From the NCBI GenBank assembly GCA_964244955.1, contig CAXTKQ010000003.1, positions 1-64,000 on the forward strand: a stretch of 64,000 nucleotides of DNA, in the 5' to 3' direction. Of the stretch, positions 15,054 to 23,811 are shown piece by piece (the first letter of the stretch is position 1; each line of letters opens with the position of its first letter). The DNA comes from Mucilaginibacter_A sp964244955. GTDB lineage: Bacteria; Bacteroidota; Bacteroidia; Sphingobacteriales; Sphingobacteriaceae. The position numbers and the translations under genes are program-made. The notes beneath the pieces are model-generated. The model saw only the letters and a program-made list of their open reading frames with translations. It made no database searches and was not told where the DNA came from.

Positions 15054-17567
15054 TTATTGCTGTTTGTTTTTTGGCGAAAGGTCAAAAGGCACAACAACCT
15101 TAAAACTGATATTCCGGCCCATGTTAAAAATACCACGTTGTACGCCTGGAGGGGTAACCGGGTTGTCAAAATACTTCAGCCTGCTCATGTTGGATTGGTA
15201 GTTTACATTGGCCAGGTTTGTTCCTTCAACAAACAACTGCACAATGGTTTGGCCTTTGTTGTTCACTACGTTTCCGCCAATGCCGGCACTTAATAAATTA
15301 TAACCGGCGGTATAAGTTTCTGTCCCGTAGGCAGAAAAGTACCGGTTTTGAGCGTTATAATGATCAAAGCCAACAAAAGCATACAAGCCTTTAAAGCTTT
15401 TTAGGCCTGCGTTAAAGCTTCCGCGCAGTTCAGAATGGGTATGCAAAGGAGGGATAAAAGGCAAATACTTTAAACTATCGGCAATTTGGCCACTATTGCC
15501 TAAATTCCTGCCGTAGGTTAAGGATATTGAATTTTCGAAATGCAGCCATGGCAAAGGATGGATGTCTAAACTAACTTCGCCGCCCTGGATGCGCGCCTTG
15601 CTTTGCACATAAGTAAAAATATTATATAATGGAAATGCTGGGTTAACTGCAGGCGAGCCATCAGGGTTTAGCAATTGCTGTTGGAAAATATAATTTTGAA
15701 GATGGTTGTTAAAAAGCTCGACACTGGCAGAAATACTTGGCAACGTAAGAAAAGCGCCAATGTCTTCCTGCACGCTAAACTCCGGCTTAAAATTACTGTT
15801 GCCCACATGATAAATTTGTGAGCCCGGATCAGGCCCGTTGGCAGAAAGTTCGGCAATACTTGGCGCCCTAAAACCACGGGCAATGTTTGCTTTTAATAAA
15901 AACGCATCAGAAAAATTGTACGTGCCGCCAAAACTTCCCGAAAAACCCGAAAAAGTTTTGTTAAGGGCTAAGAATTGTTCTGACACGCCTGGCGTTGCAG
16001 TTGGGTTGCTTCCTTCATACAACTGCGGATATTTACTGCTTAAGGTATCAATATAGGCAGCCTGGCCATTAAAGGTACGGACATCGTACCTTGCCCCTGC
16101 CGAAAGGTCTAATTTTCCGAAAGACTTTCTAACAATCGCAAAAGGCCCCACATCAAACTGGTGGTAGGCTGGGATTGGAAAATCTGTGGCCTGGCCAATC
16201 GTATTGTTTTGGTACTGCCCGTTTACGCCAACCGTGGCTTCATAGCCGTTCGCGAAATTGTAATTGTACTTAACATCATAAGTATAAGTGCTTAAATGCA
16301 GGTTCAGGCCGGCAACATCGGCATCTTCCGGGTGTGTATATTCCCTACGGTGGCTGTATTCGTAACCCAAGTTAACAATCAGGTTTCCATCTCCCAAAAC
16401 AAAATTACTGTTGTTGTAAATGCGGTAAAACTGCACATGCTGGTGCAAAGTTGGGATGTGATAAGAATTTAACTCTGAACCTGATACAATAGGCCGGAAG
16501 AGATCAGCTTCTGTAATTTGTTTGGTAAACTGGCGGGTAGCAGAATCGCGGCTTCCATCGGGGATATCCTGCAAATCATCAAACAAAGAAGCGTGGAAAT
16601 AAGAATATCCCCAGGATTTATTAACACCAACCATTACCCTGGCATCCGTTTCCTTATATCCGGTGGCATAAACCCGTCCGTCGTGCTGGTTCTGGTAATC
16701 TTTTGCTTCTTTGGCAGATACCACCGTTCCCCATACCAAACCGTTTTGATTGCCATACAAACGGAACGAGCCGTTTAACAAGTCCTGGTTGGTTCCGTAA
16801 AGCCCTTGTACAGATCCTAAAATCTTTCCTTCGGGAACCGGTGCAGGAGAAATCAGGTTGACAACACCGCCAATAGCATCAGAACCATAGCTTAAACTTG
16901 CCGGCCCTTTGATGATTTCCACCCGGTCTATCGAGTTTTGGTCCACTTCGATGCCGTGCTCATCGCCCCATTGCTGGCCTTCTATGCGTATCCCGTCCTG
17001 CAAGGTAACTACCCGATTGTAGCCTAAACCACGAATAAAGGGTTTAGATACGTTCGGCCCGGTAGTAACGGCGTTGATGCCGGGCAAATTAGCTATTTTG
17101 TCTATGACATTGTCTGATGCAGAGCGCCGGTCTAAATACTCTTTGCCTACAGCCACAAGCGGTATTGGGCTTCTTTTAATTTCTGTGGCCCTGCTTACAC
17201 CGGTAACCACTACTTCACCGGATTCAATAGCAGAAACCTGCAACTGGACATTGAGCACACTGGTTTTTGAAAAATCTACCCTTTGCGTAACCGTGGCATA
17301 ACCTAAATAACTGATTTGAACTACATAAATACCTTTCGGTACGCGGTTTAAAATATATTGTCCTTTTGCGTCGGTAGCAGTCCCGGTCTTTAAATCAGGG
17401 ATACTTACAGCGGCACCGTAAATAGGTTTGCCGTCTGCCTTATCTGTTACCGTTCCGGATAATGTCCCGATAGCGGCATCATCAGCAAATACTTTTGTAA
17501 CCGTAGCTGAAATGGTTGCAATACTTGTCAGCAATAGCAACAAGCAATTGAATAGCTTTATTTTCAT
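15054..17567 (-). CDS. TonB-dependent outer-membrane receptor, probably for a metal
   Basis: 837 residues: signal peptide, a carboxypeptidase-regulatory-like domain (about 37-115: SGTVTDKADGKPIYGAAV), a plug domain (GEVVVTGVSR to GGVVNLISP, about 115-240) and a 22-strand barrel. The plug segment IRIEGQQWGDEHGIEVDQ and a His-rich extracellular stretch (HIPTLHQHVQFY) resemble zinc/copper-type receptors of the ZnuD kind. Immediately upstream is a small protein with CxxC and many His, which supports metal uptake. The substrate is inference. No Fur- or Zur-like box was found with confidence. Confidence 0.88.
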   Translation of the reverse strand: MKIKLFNCLLLLLTSIATISATVTKVFADDAAIGTLSGTVTDKADGKPIYGAAVSIPDLKTGTATDAKGQYILNRVPKGIYVVQISYLGYATVTQRVDFSKTSVLNVQLQVSAIESGEVVVTGVSRATEIKRSPIPLVAVGKEYLDRRSASDNVIDKIANLPGINAVTTGPNVSKPFIRGLGYNRVVTLQDGIRIEGQQWGDEHGIEVDQNSIDRVEIIKGPASLSYGSDAIGGVVNLISPAPVPEGKILGSVQGLYGTNQDLLNGSFRLYGNQNGLVWGTVVSAKEAKDYQNQHDGRVYATGYKETDARVMVGVNKSWGYSYFHASLFDDLQDIPDGSRDSATRQFTKQITEADLFRPIVSGSELNSYHIPTLHQHVQFYRIYNNSNFVLGDGNLIVNLGYEYSHRREYTHPEDADVAGLNLHLSTYTYDVKYNYNFANGYEATVGVNGQYQNNTIGQATDFPIPAYHQFDVGPFAIVRKSFGKLDLSAGARYDVRTFNGQAAYIDTLSSKYPQLYEGSNPTATPGVSEQFLALNKTFSGFSGSFGGTYNFSDAFLLKANIARGFRAPSIAELSANGPDPGSQIYHVGNSNFKPEFSVQEDIGAFLTLPSISASVELFNNHLQNYIFQQQLLNPDGSPAVNPAFPLYNIFTYVQSKARIQGGEVSLDIHPLPWLHFENSISLTYGRNLGNSGQIADSLKYLPFIPPLHTHSELRGSFNAGLKSFKGLYAFVGFDHYNAQNRYFSAYGTETYTAGYNLLSAGIGGNVVNNKGQTIVQLFVEGTNLANVNYQSNMSRLKYFDNPVTPPGVQRGIFNMGRNISFKVVVPFDLSPKNKQQ

Positions 17568-17638
17568 ATAAGATAAAAAATCTTTTGTAGAATGTTTAAT
17601 TAATAATCATCCGGTTAGCGCGAACCGTAATTTCAGAA

Positions 17639-17965
17639 TTAAACTAAAGCTGGCGGAGACAAACCGTCGGCATGGATCAAAGTATTCGCTTTATAATGAT
17701 GACATGCAGGAATATAAAGCCGGACAACCGGACTTACAAGATGGACATAATTTAAAGGCTGCACCAAGTTGATTGGTGCATGGTGCATCTGGTCGCACAG
17801 GTTACATTTCTCATAAACGATTTGCTGACCTGCAGTATCATGCGAATGAACAATTAGCGTATTGGATTTAGTGTGATGCTGGTGTGCATAAATAACAATC
17901 TGGCCTGCTGCAAAAAAGAGCAGCAACAGCCAGGATAAAATTACAGATGCTTTACGTTTGTTCAC
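17639..17965 (-). CDS. Small His/Cys-rich exported protein upstream of TonB receptor
   Basis: 108 residues starting at GTG, with an N-terminal membrane or signal segment (ILSWLLLLFFAAGQIVIYA). After it come HQHH, HSHD, a KCNLCDQMHHAP motif (CxxC plus His pair) and ACHHY, all plausible metal ligands. It is 71 bases upstream of the TonB receptor on the same strand, so the two probably form one metal-responsive unit. I do not recognise a characterised family. Confidence 0.7.
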   Translation of the reverse strand: MNKRKASVILSWLLLLFFAAGQIVIYAHQHHTKSNTLIVHSHDTAGQQIVYEKCNLCDQMHHAPINLVQPLNYVHLVSPVVRLYIPACHHYKANTLIHADGLSPPALV

Positions 17966-18110
17966 GATACCTTAACAGCTAAAAGTCTTTTGCAAATATC
18001 TTTTATTTAAACAGATATTAATTTAAAATTTTTCTAAAAGTGCTAAATCTGTTGCTTAACCTTCAATTTAAAACCAAGTTTAGCTGTAACAATATAATGA
18101 CAGCAAGGCC

Positions 18111-18155
18111 ATACTGTTTTTACCGGCATAAATTTTATACCGGTAAAAACAGCAT
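18111..18155. repeat. Inverted pair of the AC-type 12-mer
   Basis: ATACTGTTTTTACCGG (minus-strand copy from 18111) faces CCGGTAAAAACAGCAT (plus-strand copy to 18155), a 16-base inverted repeat with one mismatch and a 13-base AT-rich spacer. It lies between two divergent genes. Confidence 0.85.
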
Positions 18156-18175
18156 CAACACTTATCTTTGCTATT

Positions 18176-18520
18176 ATGACCGCAGCAGAAACCAACACCA
18201 AATGGGCCGCTTTGCAGGAACGCATTGCACAGGATTTTGATTCGGACGTGCCCGATATTAAAGTGATGCTTTTTTTGATCGGCGTGCAGGAACTGGGCAA
18301 AGGCCCGCAAAAATTCAGCAAGCGGCAAAAAGAGGAGTTGATGCACATTGCAACCTGCAAACTGTTCAGCCAGTTAGGTTTTTACGAACTGGAAGGCTTA
18401 GACCAGGACGGCTGGCCGCATTGGAAACTGGTCAAAACCATACCTAATTATACTTTGCTGGAGCAGGAAATGGTGATGAAATCGTTGATTATTAATTACT
18501 TTGAAGAGGAAGAGGTTTGA
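18176..18520 (+). CDS. Conserved-looking small protein of unknown function
   Basis: 114 residues, soluble and acidic, with no signal peptide. Features seen are a helical N-terminus (TKWAALQERIAQDF), DIKVMLFLIGVQELGKGP, then KRQKEELMHIATCKLFSQLGFYE and HWKLVK. The composition matches native genes here, unlike the AT-rich Abi gene that follows. A -7-like TATCTTTG lies 6 bases before the ATG, so the message may be nearly leaderless. I do not recognise the family. Confidence 0.7.
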   Translation: MTAAETNTKWAALQERIAQDFDSDVPDIKVMLFLIGVQELGKGPQKFSKRQKEELMHIATCKLFSQLGFYELEGLDQDGWPHWKLVKTIPNYTLLEQEMVMKSLIINYFEEEEV

Positions 18521-18691
18521 GGTGCGAGCGATTGCCTATTAGAATGTGTACTGTTATAAAAAAACGAAACCCGCCAGTTTGAATTGCTTCAGGGACTAAC
18601 GGGAATAAGATTATACAAAGGTAATAATAAAGTATCTGTAAATTGTCAATAATGTATCAATAAATTATCAATAATCAATCCGTAATCAATA

Positions 18692-19371
18692 ATGATATAT
18701 AACGCCTTTGCCCAGATAATGTCTTCGGCAAGAATGAACCGTTACTTATTGGCTTGTGGAAGCAATTCCAAAAAAGCAATGACACTTTATAGAAAGAATT
18801 TACAACTAACGCAAGAGTTATTTACAGTTTTAAGTTGTTTTGAAGTTGCCTTGAGAAATGCAATAGATTATAAATGTACGTCTGTTATTGGCAATGATTG
18901 GTTAAGGAATGGTGCAAGTGTTGGTGGGATATTCGATAATGTTAGGTGTCGTTTAACTAAACAGAACATCAATGAATCGATTAGCAAATTGCACTCCTAC
19001 AATCATTTTAAATTAGTAGCTGAGCTTGGTTTTGGGTTTTGGCGATATATGTTTGCTAAAAATCAATATAATGCAACGAGTAGGGTTTTACTACAGGTAT
19101 TTCCCTTAAAACCCAATCAACATCAACTTTACAGTATGACAATACATATGTTTTTAACCAGTTGGCAAAGCTAAATGATATTAGAAACAGAATGGCTCAC
19201 CATGAGCCAATTTGTTTTTTACCTGGCCAGCCTGCAAAAAACACTGATTATGCAAGACATCATTACAATTTGATTTTACAATTTTTTCAATGGATGCAAA
19301 TTGATGAAAGCGCATTATTGTACGGCCTTGACCATATTATTAAAGTTTGTAACGAAATTGATCAAATATAA
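18692..19371 (+). pseudogene. Abi-family (Abi_2-like) gene split by a frameshift
   Basis: The first 160 codons encode an all-helical protein (ELFTVLSCFEVALRNAIDY, WRYMFAKNQY) that ends in an unrelated tail after FPLKPNQHQ. The neighbouring frame continues in the right place as TYVFNQLAKLNDIRNRMAHHEPI, the RN-x4-HHEPI signature of Abi/HEPN-like proteins. One indel near 19130 therefore separates the halves. Intact relatives are implicated in phage abortive infection, with R-x4-H as the likely RNase motif. The region is AT-rich compared with its neighbours, suggesting transfer. A sequencing error at this point could equally explain the split. Confidence 0.75.
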
Positions 19372-19379
19372 TAGTTGCA

Positions 19380-20072
19380 ATGAAAAAACTCAATACTGTT
19401 TTTACACTACTTTTTTTAACATTTAGCGTTTTTGCCAAAGCCCCTAAAAATCAATACGTGCGTATCAAAACTGCGTTTGGCGAATGCATCATCCGTTTGT
19501 ACAACGAAACGCCGAAACACCGCGACAACTTTATTAAACTGACCAAACATGGTTTTTATAACGGTACGCTTTTTCATCGCGTCGTACAGGATTTTATGAT
19601 CCAGGGCGGCGACCCGGATTCTAAAAAAGCCAAACCCGGACAAGCTTTGGGCGAAGGCGATGTGGGTTATACCATTGAGGCCGAAATCCGCGACAGCTTG
19701 TTCCATAAAAAAGGCGTGTTGGCCGCCGCGCGGGACGACAACCCGAAAAAAGCTTCGAGCGGTTGCCAATTTTATTTGGTGGAAGGCAAACGCTTTACCA
19801 ATGAGCAACTGGACAAGCTGGAACAAACCCGTTTAAAAGGACGAAAAATCCCGCCGTCGCAACGCGAATGGTATAAATCGGTTGGCGGTGTTCCTCACCT
19901 CGATCAAAATTATACGGTTTACGGCGAAATTGTTTCCGGCATCGAAATGGTTGACCGCATTGCCGCCGTAAAAAAAGATGAAAAAAACCGCCCGCTGCAA
20001 GATGTACCGATGACCGTTAGTTTACTCAAGAAAAAAGAATGTAGGCAGTTGGATAAACTATTAGAAATTTAG
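19380..20072 (+). CDS. Exported peptidyl-prolyl isomerase, cyclophilin type
   Basis: 230 residues with a signal peptide (TLLFLTFSVFAKA). Cyclophilin core motifs are FHRVVQDFMIQGGDP, GVLAAARDD, SSGCQFYLVEG and YGEIVSGIEMVDRI. Insertions after EGKRFTNEQLDKLEQ and before the last strands are usual for Bacteroidota homologues. It should speed proline isomerisation of exported proteins in the periplasm. Confidence 0.93.
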   Translation: MKKLNTVFTLLFLTFSVFAKAPKNQYVRIKTAFGECIIRLYNETPKHRDNFIKLTKHGFYNGTLFHRVVQDFMIQGGDPDSKKAKPGQALGEGDVGYTIEAEIRDSLFHKKGVLAAARDDNPKKASSGCQFYLVEGKRFTNEQLDKLEQTRLKGRKIPPSQREWYKSVGGVPHLDQNYTVYGEIVSGIEMVDRIAAVKKDEKNRPLQDVPMTVSLLKKKECRQLDKLLEI

Positions 20073-20137
20073 CTTCAGCAATCAGTTTTCAGCTTTTGCC
20101 TTTACCTTTTTCCTCAAACCTGATACCTCTCACCTAA

Positions 20138-20908
20138 ATGAAAATCATCACTTACAACGTTAACGGAATCCGCTCTGCCATCAGCAAAAACTGGTTGGCC
20201 TGGTTGCAGGCTACCGATGCTGACGTCATCTGTTTGCAGGAAATAAAAGCCACGCCAGATGTTTTGCAAAGCGAACTCTTTTTGCTGGAGCAAATGGGCT
20301 ACCACCATTACTGGTTTCCGGCCGAGAAAAAAGGCTACAGCGGCACTGCTGTTTTTACCAGGCAAAAACCGGTGCATGTAGAATACGGCTGCGGCATCCC
20401 CGATTTTGATTTTGAAGGCCGGTGTTTGCGGGTAGATTTTGAAGCGTTATCAGTGATGAGCGTTTACTTTCCATCCGGTTCCAGCGGCGCAGACCGGCAG
20501 GCTTTTAAGTTTCGTTTTTTGGACGAGTTTGGCGATTACCTGCACAAGCTGCAATGGGCTTATCCGAAACTGGTGGTTTGCGGCGATTACAATATTTGCC
20601 ATAAGCCGATTGACATCCATAACCCAAAATCAAACGCCAATTCTTCCGGTTTTTTGCCCGAAGAGCGGGAATGGATGGAAAAGCTGCTGGAATCTGGTTT
20701 TGTAGATACCTTTCGGCATTTTAACAAAGAGCCGCATAATTATACCTGGTGGAGTTTTCGGGCTGGCGCAAGAGGTAAAAATTTAGGTTGGCGTATTGAT
20801 TATAACTTGGTTACGCACGAGCTAAAACCTTATTTAAAACGCGCCGCCATTTTGCCGGAAGCCAAGCATTCCGACCATTGCCCGGTGTTGCTGGAGCTGG
20901 AGTTGTAA
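20138..20908 (+). CDS. xth: Exodeoxyribonuclease III
   Basis: 256 residues of the exonuclease-endonuclease-phosphatase fold: TYNVNGIRSA (Asn), LQEIKA (catalytic Glu), YSGTAVFTR, CGDYNICH, WRIDYNLV and KHSDHCPV (Asp-His). It is an AP endonuclease and 3'-exonuclease of base excision repair in the cytoplasm. It follows the cyclophilin gene by 65 bases and may share its transcript. Confidence 0.95.
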   Translation: MKIITYNVNGIRSAISKNWLAWLQATDADVICLQEIKATPDVLQSELFLLEQMGYHHYWFPAEKKGYSGTAVFTRQKPVHVEYGCGIPDFDFEGRCLRVDFEALSVMSVYFPSGSSGADRQAFKFRFLDEFGDYLHKLQWAYPKLVVCGDYNICHKPIDIHNPKSNANSSGFLPEEREWMEKLLESGFVDTFRHFNKEPHNYTWWSFRAGARGKNLGWRIDYNLVTHELKPYLKRAAILPEAKHSDHCPVLLELEL

Positions 20909-20938
20909 TCAAGATAAAATTTTAGTTGTTTAATTCAA

Positions 20939-21271
20939 TCACGAAATGAGATTTTGCAATTGTTCCTTTAAAACAGGTAAATCAGTTTTTACAGTTGCAA
21001 ATATTGTTTTTGCAGATATGCCAAAATATTCATGTATCAATTTATTTCTCATGGCTTTGATTAGTCTCCATGGAATACCTGGGTGTTGAACTTTAAACTG
21101 TTTGGAAATTTTACTTGAAGCTTCTCCAATAATTCCAAATCGCCTGATTACTGCATCTTGAAGCATGATATTGTTAATAAGATCATCTTCCGTTTTGCCT
21201 TCTACATAATCTACTATAATACCTATGGATTCTATAATATCATGAACGTAAACCAAATCTGATCTACTCAT
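20939..21271 (-). CDS. HepT-like HEPN toxin (DUF86)
   Basis: 110 residues with the HEPN RNase motif R75-x4-H80-x-Y82 (RNKLIHEY) and an N-terminal LVYVHDIIESI helix. HepT proteins cleave RNA and are neutralised when the partner nucleotidyltransferase modifies the Tyr of this motif. The gene overlaps the upstream antitoxin gene by 4 bases (ATGA), the usual antitoxin-first operon. Confidence 0.88.
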   Translation of the reverse strand: MSRSDLVYVHDIIESIGIIVDYVEGKTEDDLINNIMLQDAVIRRFGIIGEASSKISKQFKVQHPGIPWRLIKAMRNKLIHEYFGISAKTIFATVKTDLPVLKEQLQNLIS

Positions 21272-21552
21272 AAAATAGCTATTGCCGATTGAAGCACTTC
21301 AGTTTTGATAGATGGTTTTAAAGCACCAAACTCAACAATATCTATTTTACGCTTTGTAAGGTGTGTAATTTCATTTTCAAGCGCAATCAAAGTAAACAAA
21401 GTAAAGCCAGCTTCAGGTTCTATCAACAAATCCAGGTCACTTTTATTTGTCTCCAAACCTTTTGCAATTGATCCGAAAATAGAAGCCCGTTTGATATTAA
21501 ATTTTTTTAAAACAGGCACAATTATTTGTTGATAATGCTCTAATTGCTGCAT
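21268..21552 (-). CDS. MntA-like nucleotidyltransferase antitoxin
   Basis: 94 residues from the ATG at 21552. The minimal nucleotidyltransferase motif GS-x10-DxD is intact (Gly27-Ser28, Asp39, Asp41 in GSIAKGLETNKSDLDLL). In known pairs this enzyme adds AMP to the HEPN toxin and so disarms it. It overlaps the toxin gene by 4 bases. The module is flanked by housekeeping genes, as is usual for chromosomal toxin-antitoxin pairs. Confidence 0.87.
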   Translation of the reverse strand: MQQLEHYQQIIVPVLKKFNIKRASIFGSIAKGLETNKSDLDLLIEPEAGFTLFTLIALENEITHLTKRKIDIVEFGALKPSIKTEVLQSAIAIL

Positions 21553-21619
21553 ATCCAAATGTACGTTTTATTTAAAATCTATTTACAAATTACAAAGCAT
21601 CTTTAAATTCGATTTTTAC

Positions 21620-22189
21620 TTAAAATTTCCAAAGCTGGTACGGCGCAATACATTGGTGCAACTCCACATCCAAATCATCCGCATCCTCAATCAAATCAAC
21701 CGGTTCAAAAAAAGACAAGCCGATAAATCGCGTTCCTGCTTCACATTCGGCCAAAAACCGATCGTAAAAACCACCGCCGTAACCAACCCGGTTTCCGTTT
21801 AAATCAAACGCCAGCAGCGGCACAATCACGATACTGTTTTTACCGGTATAAAATTGGTTTCCGCTGATTGGTTCCGAAATGCCAAACTTGTTTTCGGCGA
21901 TGACCAATTGTTCATCATCCAAAAAATTGATCAGCTTTTTTTGTTTGAAATCTGTTTTCGGAAAAACGCGTTTGATATTTGGATACGTAGTTTGTAGGAA
22001 ATAAATCAGCAATCTAGTATCGGGTTCTTTGGTGCGGAGCATGGGCAAAAAAATATGGACAGCGTTTACGCCCGAAAAATCCAAAGTTTTAAACTGTTGC
22101 AGCAAAGCCTGGTTCAACGTTTCGTATTCCGTTTCTGAAAGCTGCCGGCGTTTTTCGAGGTAAATTTTGCGGAGTTCCTGCTTCTTCAT
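21620..22189 (-). CDS. 5-formyltetrahydrofolate cyclo-ligase
   Basis: 189 residues. KKQELRKIYLEKRRQLS at the N-terminus binds ATP/folate, and GNRVGYGGGFYDRFL near residue 135 is the family signature. It converts 5-formyl-THF to 5,10-methenyl-THF in the folate pool. A dispersed AC-type 12-mer copy (21831-21842) is in the gene, read as GKNSI. Confidence 0.92.
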   Translation of the reverse strand: MKKQELRKIYLEKRRQLSETEYETLNQALLQQFKTLDFSGVNAVHIFLPMLRTKEPDTRLLIYFLQTTYPNIKRVFPKTDFKQKKLINFLDDEQLVIAENKFGISEPISGNQFYTGKNSIVIVPLLAFDLNGNRVGYGGGFYDRFLAECEAGTRFIGLSFFEPVDLIEDADDLDVELHQCIAPYQLWKF

Positions 22190-22243
22190 AAATCATTTTA
22201 AAGATAAAGAAGCTGATTGAAAAATTTCTTCTACAGTTTTTTT

Positions 22244-22324
22244 GTCATTTCGACCGAAGGGAGAAATCTTATTTCAACCAGGACAACTGCTTTGAAGAAG
22301 ATTTCTCCCTTCGGTCGAAATGAC
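22244..22324. repeat. GTCATTTCGACCGAAGG palindromic repeat (REP-like), best copy
   Basis: The left arm GTCATTTCGACCGAAGGGAG and the right arm CTCCCTTCGGTCGAAATGAC are perfect complements. Complementary AAATCTT and AAGATTT inside lengthen the stem, which encloses a central loop. It lies between two leftward genes. Related copies are at 7.3-7.5 kb and a half copy at 0.65 kb. Confidence 0.85.
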
Positions 22325-22340
22325 AGCACAATAAACAGCA

Positions 22341-22352
22341 ATGCTTCTTTTA
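22341..22352 (-). repeat. Dispersed 12-mer with AT-tract
   Basis: ATGCTTCTTTTAGCACTATAAAATTAGTG, an extended-consensus copy 17 bases after the REP-like element and just past the stop of the TonB-domain gene. Confidence 0.8.
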
Positions 22353-22380
22353 GCACTATAAAATTAGTGCCGTCAAAATC

Positions 22381-23049
22381 CTACTTACAATATTTGCCCA
22401 GTTGCGCATCGGCTTTGTTGCTGCCTATGTTGCGCACAAATTTCCAGTCTTCGCAGGCGCCTTCTGTATCGCCTTGCTTTAGTTTTTGGCTGGCTTGTTT
22501 TACCACTTCATCCGCGTAATCGTCATCAAAGCCCAACTGTTTTTTTAAGGCTTCAATTTCCGGTTCTTTGGCTACATCGGCTTTGCCCAAATATTTGTTT
22601 TCGTAATAATTAGTTACGGCATCCACCAAAGCTTCGCGCGCTTTGTAAGCCGTAATTGCCTGTTCCATTTCGCTGTGCGTTTTGTTGCCGCAATTGTAGT
22701 TGTATTGGTTTAAGCTGAAATTGACGGGCAAAATTAACGTGGTGTTTACGTCGTGGTCGGCAGGCAAAACCCATTTTCCGGCAGTTAGTTTTACCAATCG
22801 AACGGCTTCATCGTCCAAATCAATACCAAAACCTTTTTGCACTTTTACGTTAACTGGTTTGTTGTTTTGGTTGATGTTGAAACTTACCTCAACCGTTCCG
22901 GAGATACAATTTTGTTTAGAAAAATCAGGATAAATCAGATTTTGCGATAAAAACGAGTTTAAAGCCTGCTGCCCGCCTTTAAACTGCGGCTGGTCGTCCA
23001 AATGAAAAGCCGAAAGCAGCGTTTGAAAAAATATGAATAAAAAAAGCAT
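22381..23049 (-). CDS. TonB C-terminal-domain protein
   Basis: 222 residues with an N-terminal hydrophobic signal (MLFLFIFFQTLLSAF). A TonB C-terminal-like domain follows: YPDFSKQNCISGTVEVSFNI, then VKVQKGFGIDLDDEAVRLVK. The region after residue 120 is helical and rich in Lys/Glu, ending in GACEDWKFVRNIGS. It lacks the Pro-rich linker of a true TonB, so it may be a periplasmic or outer-membrane relative and not an energy transducer. Confidence 0.75.
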   Translation of the reverse strand: MLFLFIFFQTLLSAFHLDDQPQFKGGQQALNSFLSQNLIYPDFSKQNCISGTVEVSFNINQNNKPVNVKVQKGFGIDLDDEAVRLVKLTAGKWVLPADHDVNTTLILPVNFSLNQYNYNCGNKTHSEMEQAITAYKAREALVDAVTNYYENKYLGKADVAKEPEIEALKKQLGFDDDYADEVVKQASQKLKQGDTEGACEDWKFVRNIGSNKADAQLGKYCK

Positions 23050-23100
23050 TGTTCGAAATTATGAGTGTAAGAACATAACGAAAAAAACCGCCTTTCGTTG

Positions 23101-23799
23101 TTATCTGAAGCGAAGAATTAAGTTTGGGTCAGGAATATTTGGCTGGTATTTTTCCCGGTCAGACAACTTGCAAACGCCCGGATAATCGCCTTCATTTCCT
23201 TCCAAATCAAACATCAACTGAAAATGCAAATGCAGCGGCCAGTTGCCGTTCTCGGCTTCGGTTCCAAATTCGGCCAGTTGTTGGTTTTGCTGGATTGTTT
23301 TTCCCGGATAAAGCCCTTCCAACGATTTTCGGTTTAAATGGCCAAAGAGCGCATAAAATTTGATGCCATAAAAGAAGTATTCTAAGATAATCGTCGGCCC
23401 GTAATCGCCAAAATGATTGTTATCGCGGAAGCTGTGGACTTTTCCTTCCAAAGGCGAATAGACAGGCGTTCCCGCTTCGGCCCAAATATCAATGCCGAGA
23501 TGCAGGCGGCGCGGTTCATCCGAAGGAGTATTAAAATGTGCGCTGCGGCTGTATAAAGTGCGGTTTTCAAAATAACCACCGATGCCGTAGCGGCAATGGT
23601 TTTGCTGCAAAATTTGCTTTACCCAAGCAGAAAAAGCGGCCGTATCGGCAACGGTTTCTTCGCGCAAAGTTTTGTTGGAAGCCGTAAAATCAAAAGGAAA
23701 CAAACGGTCTTGCTGCGGATCGTAATCAACAACTTTACCAATCTCCTGCGCATGTTTTTGCAAGAGGTTGGCCAGTTGCTGTGCTTTTTTTATCGGCAT
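23101..23799 (-). CDS. M23-family metallopeptidase (LytM-like)
   Basis: 232 residues. Zinc ligands are His100 and Asp104 in HLGIDIW, and His192 in the HLHF motif (His190-Leu-His192); His154 in FGHLN is a further active-site residue. These enzymes cut peptide cross-links in peptidoglycan. No signal peptide is apparent from the ATG at 23799 (MPIKKAQQL), which is odd for a cell-wall enzyme. It lies 12 bases downstream of rbfA. A dispersed 12-mer copy is inside (23369-23380). Confidence 0.85.
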   Translation of the reverse strand: MPIKKAQQLANLLQKHAQEIGKVVDYDPQQDRLFPFDFTASNKTLREETVADTAAFSAWVKQILQQNHCRYGIGGYFENRTLYSRSAHFNTPSDEPRRLHLGIDIWAEAGTPVYSPLEGKVHSFRDNNHFGDYGPTIILEYFFYGIKFYALFGHLNRKSLEGLYPGKTIQQNQQLAEFGTEAENGNWPLHLHFQLMFDLEGNEGDYPGVCKLSDREKYQPNIPDPNLILRFR

Positions 23800-23811
23800 A
23801 AAATCCTGCTG

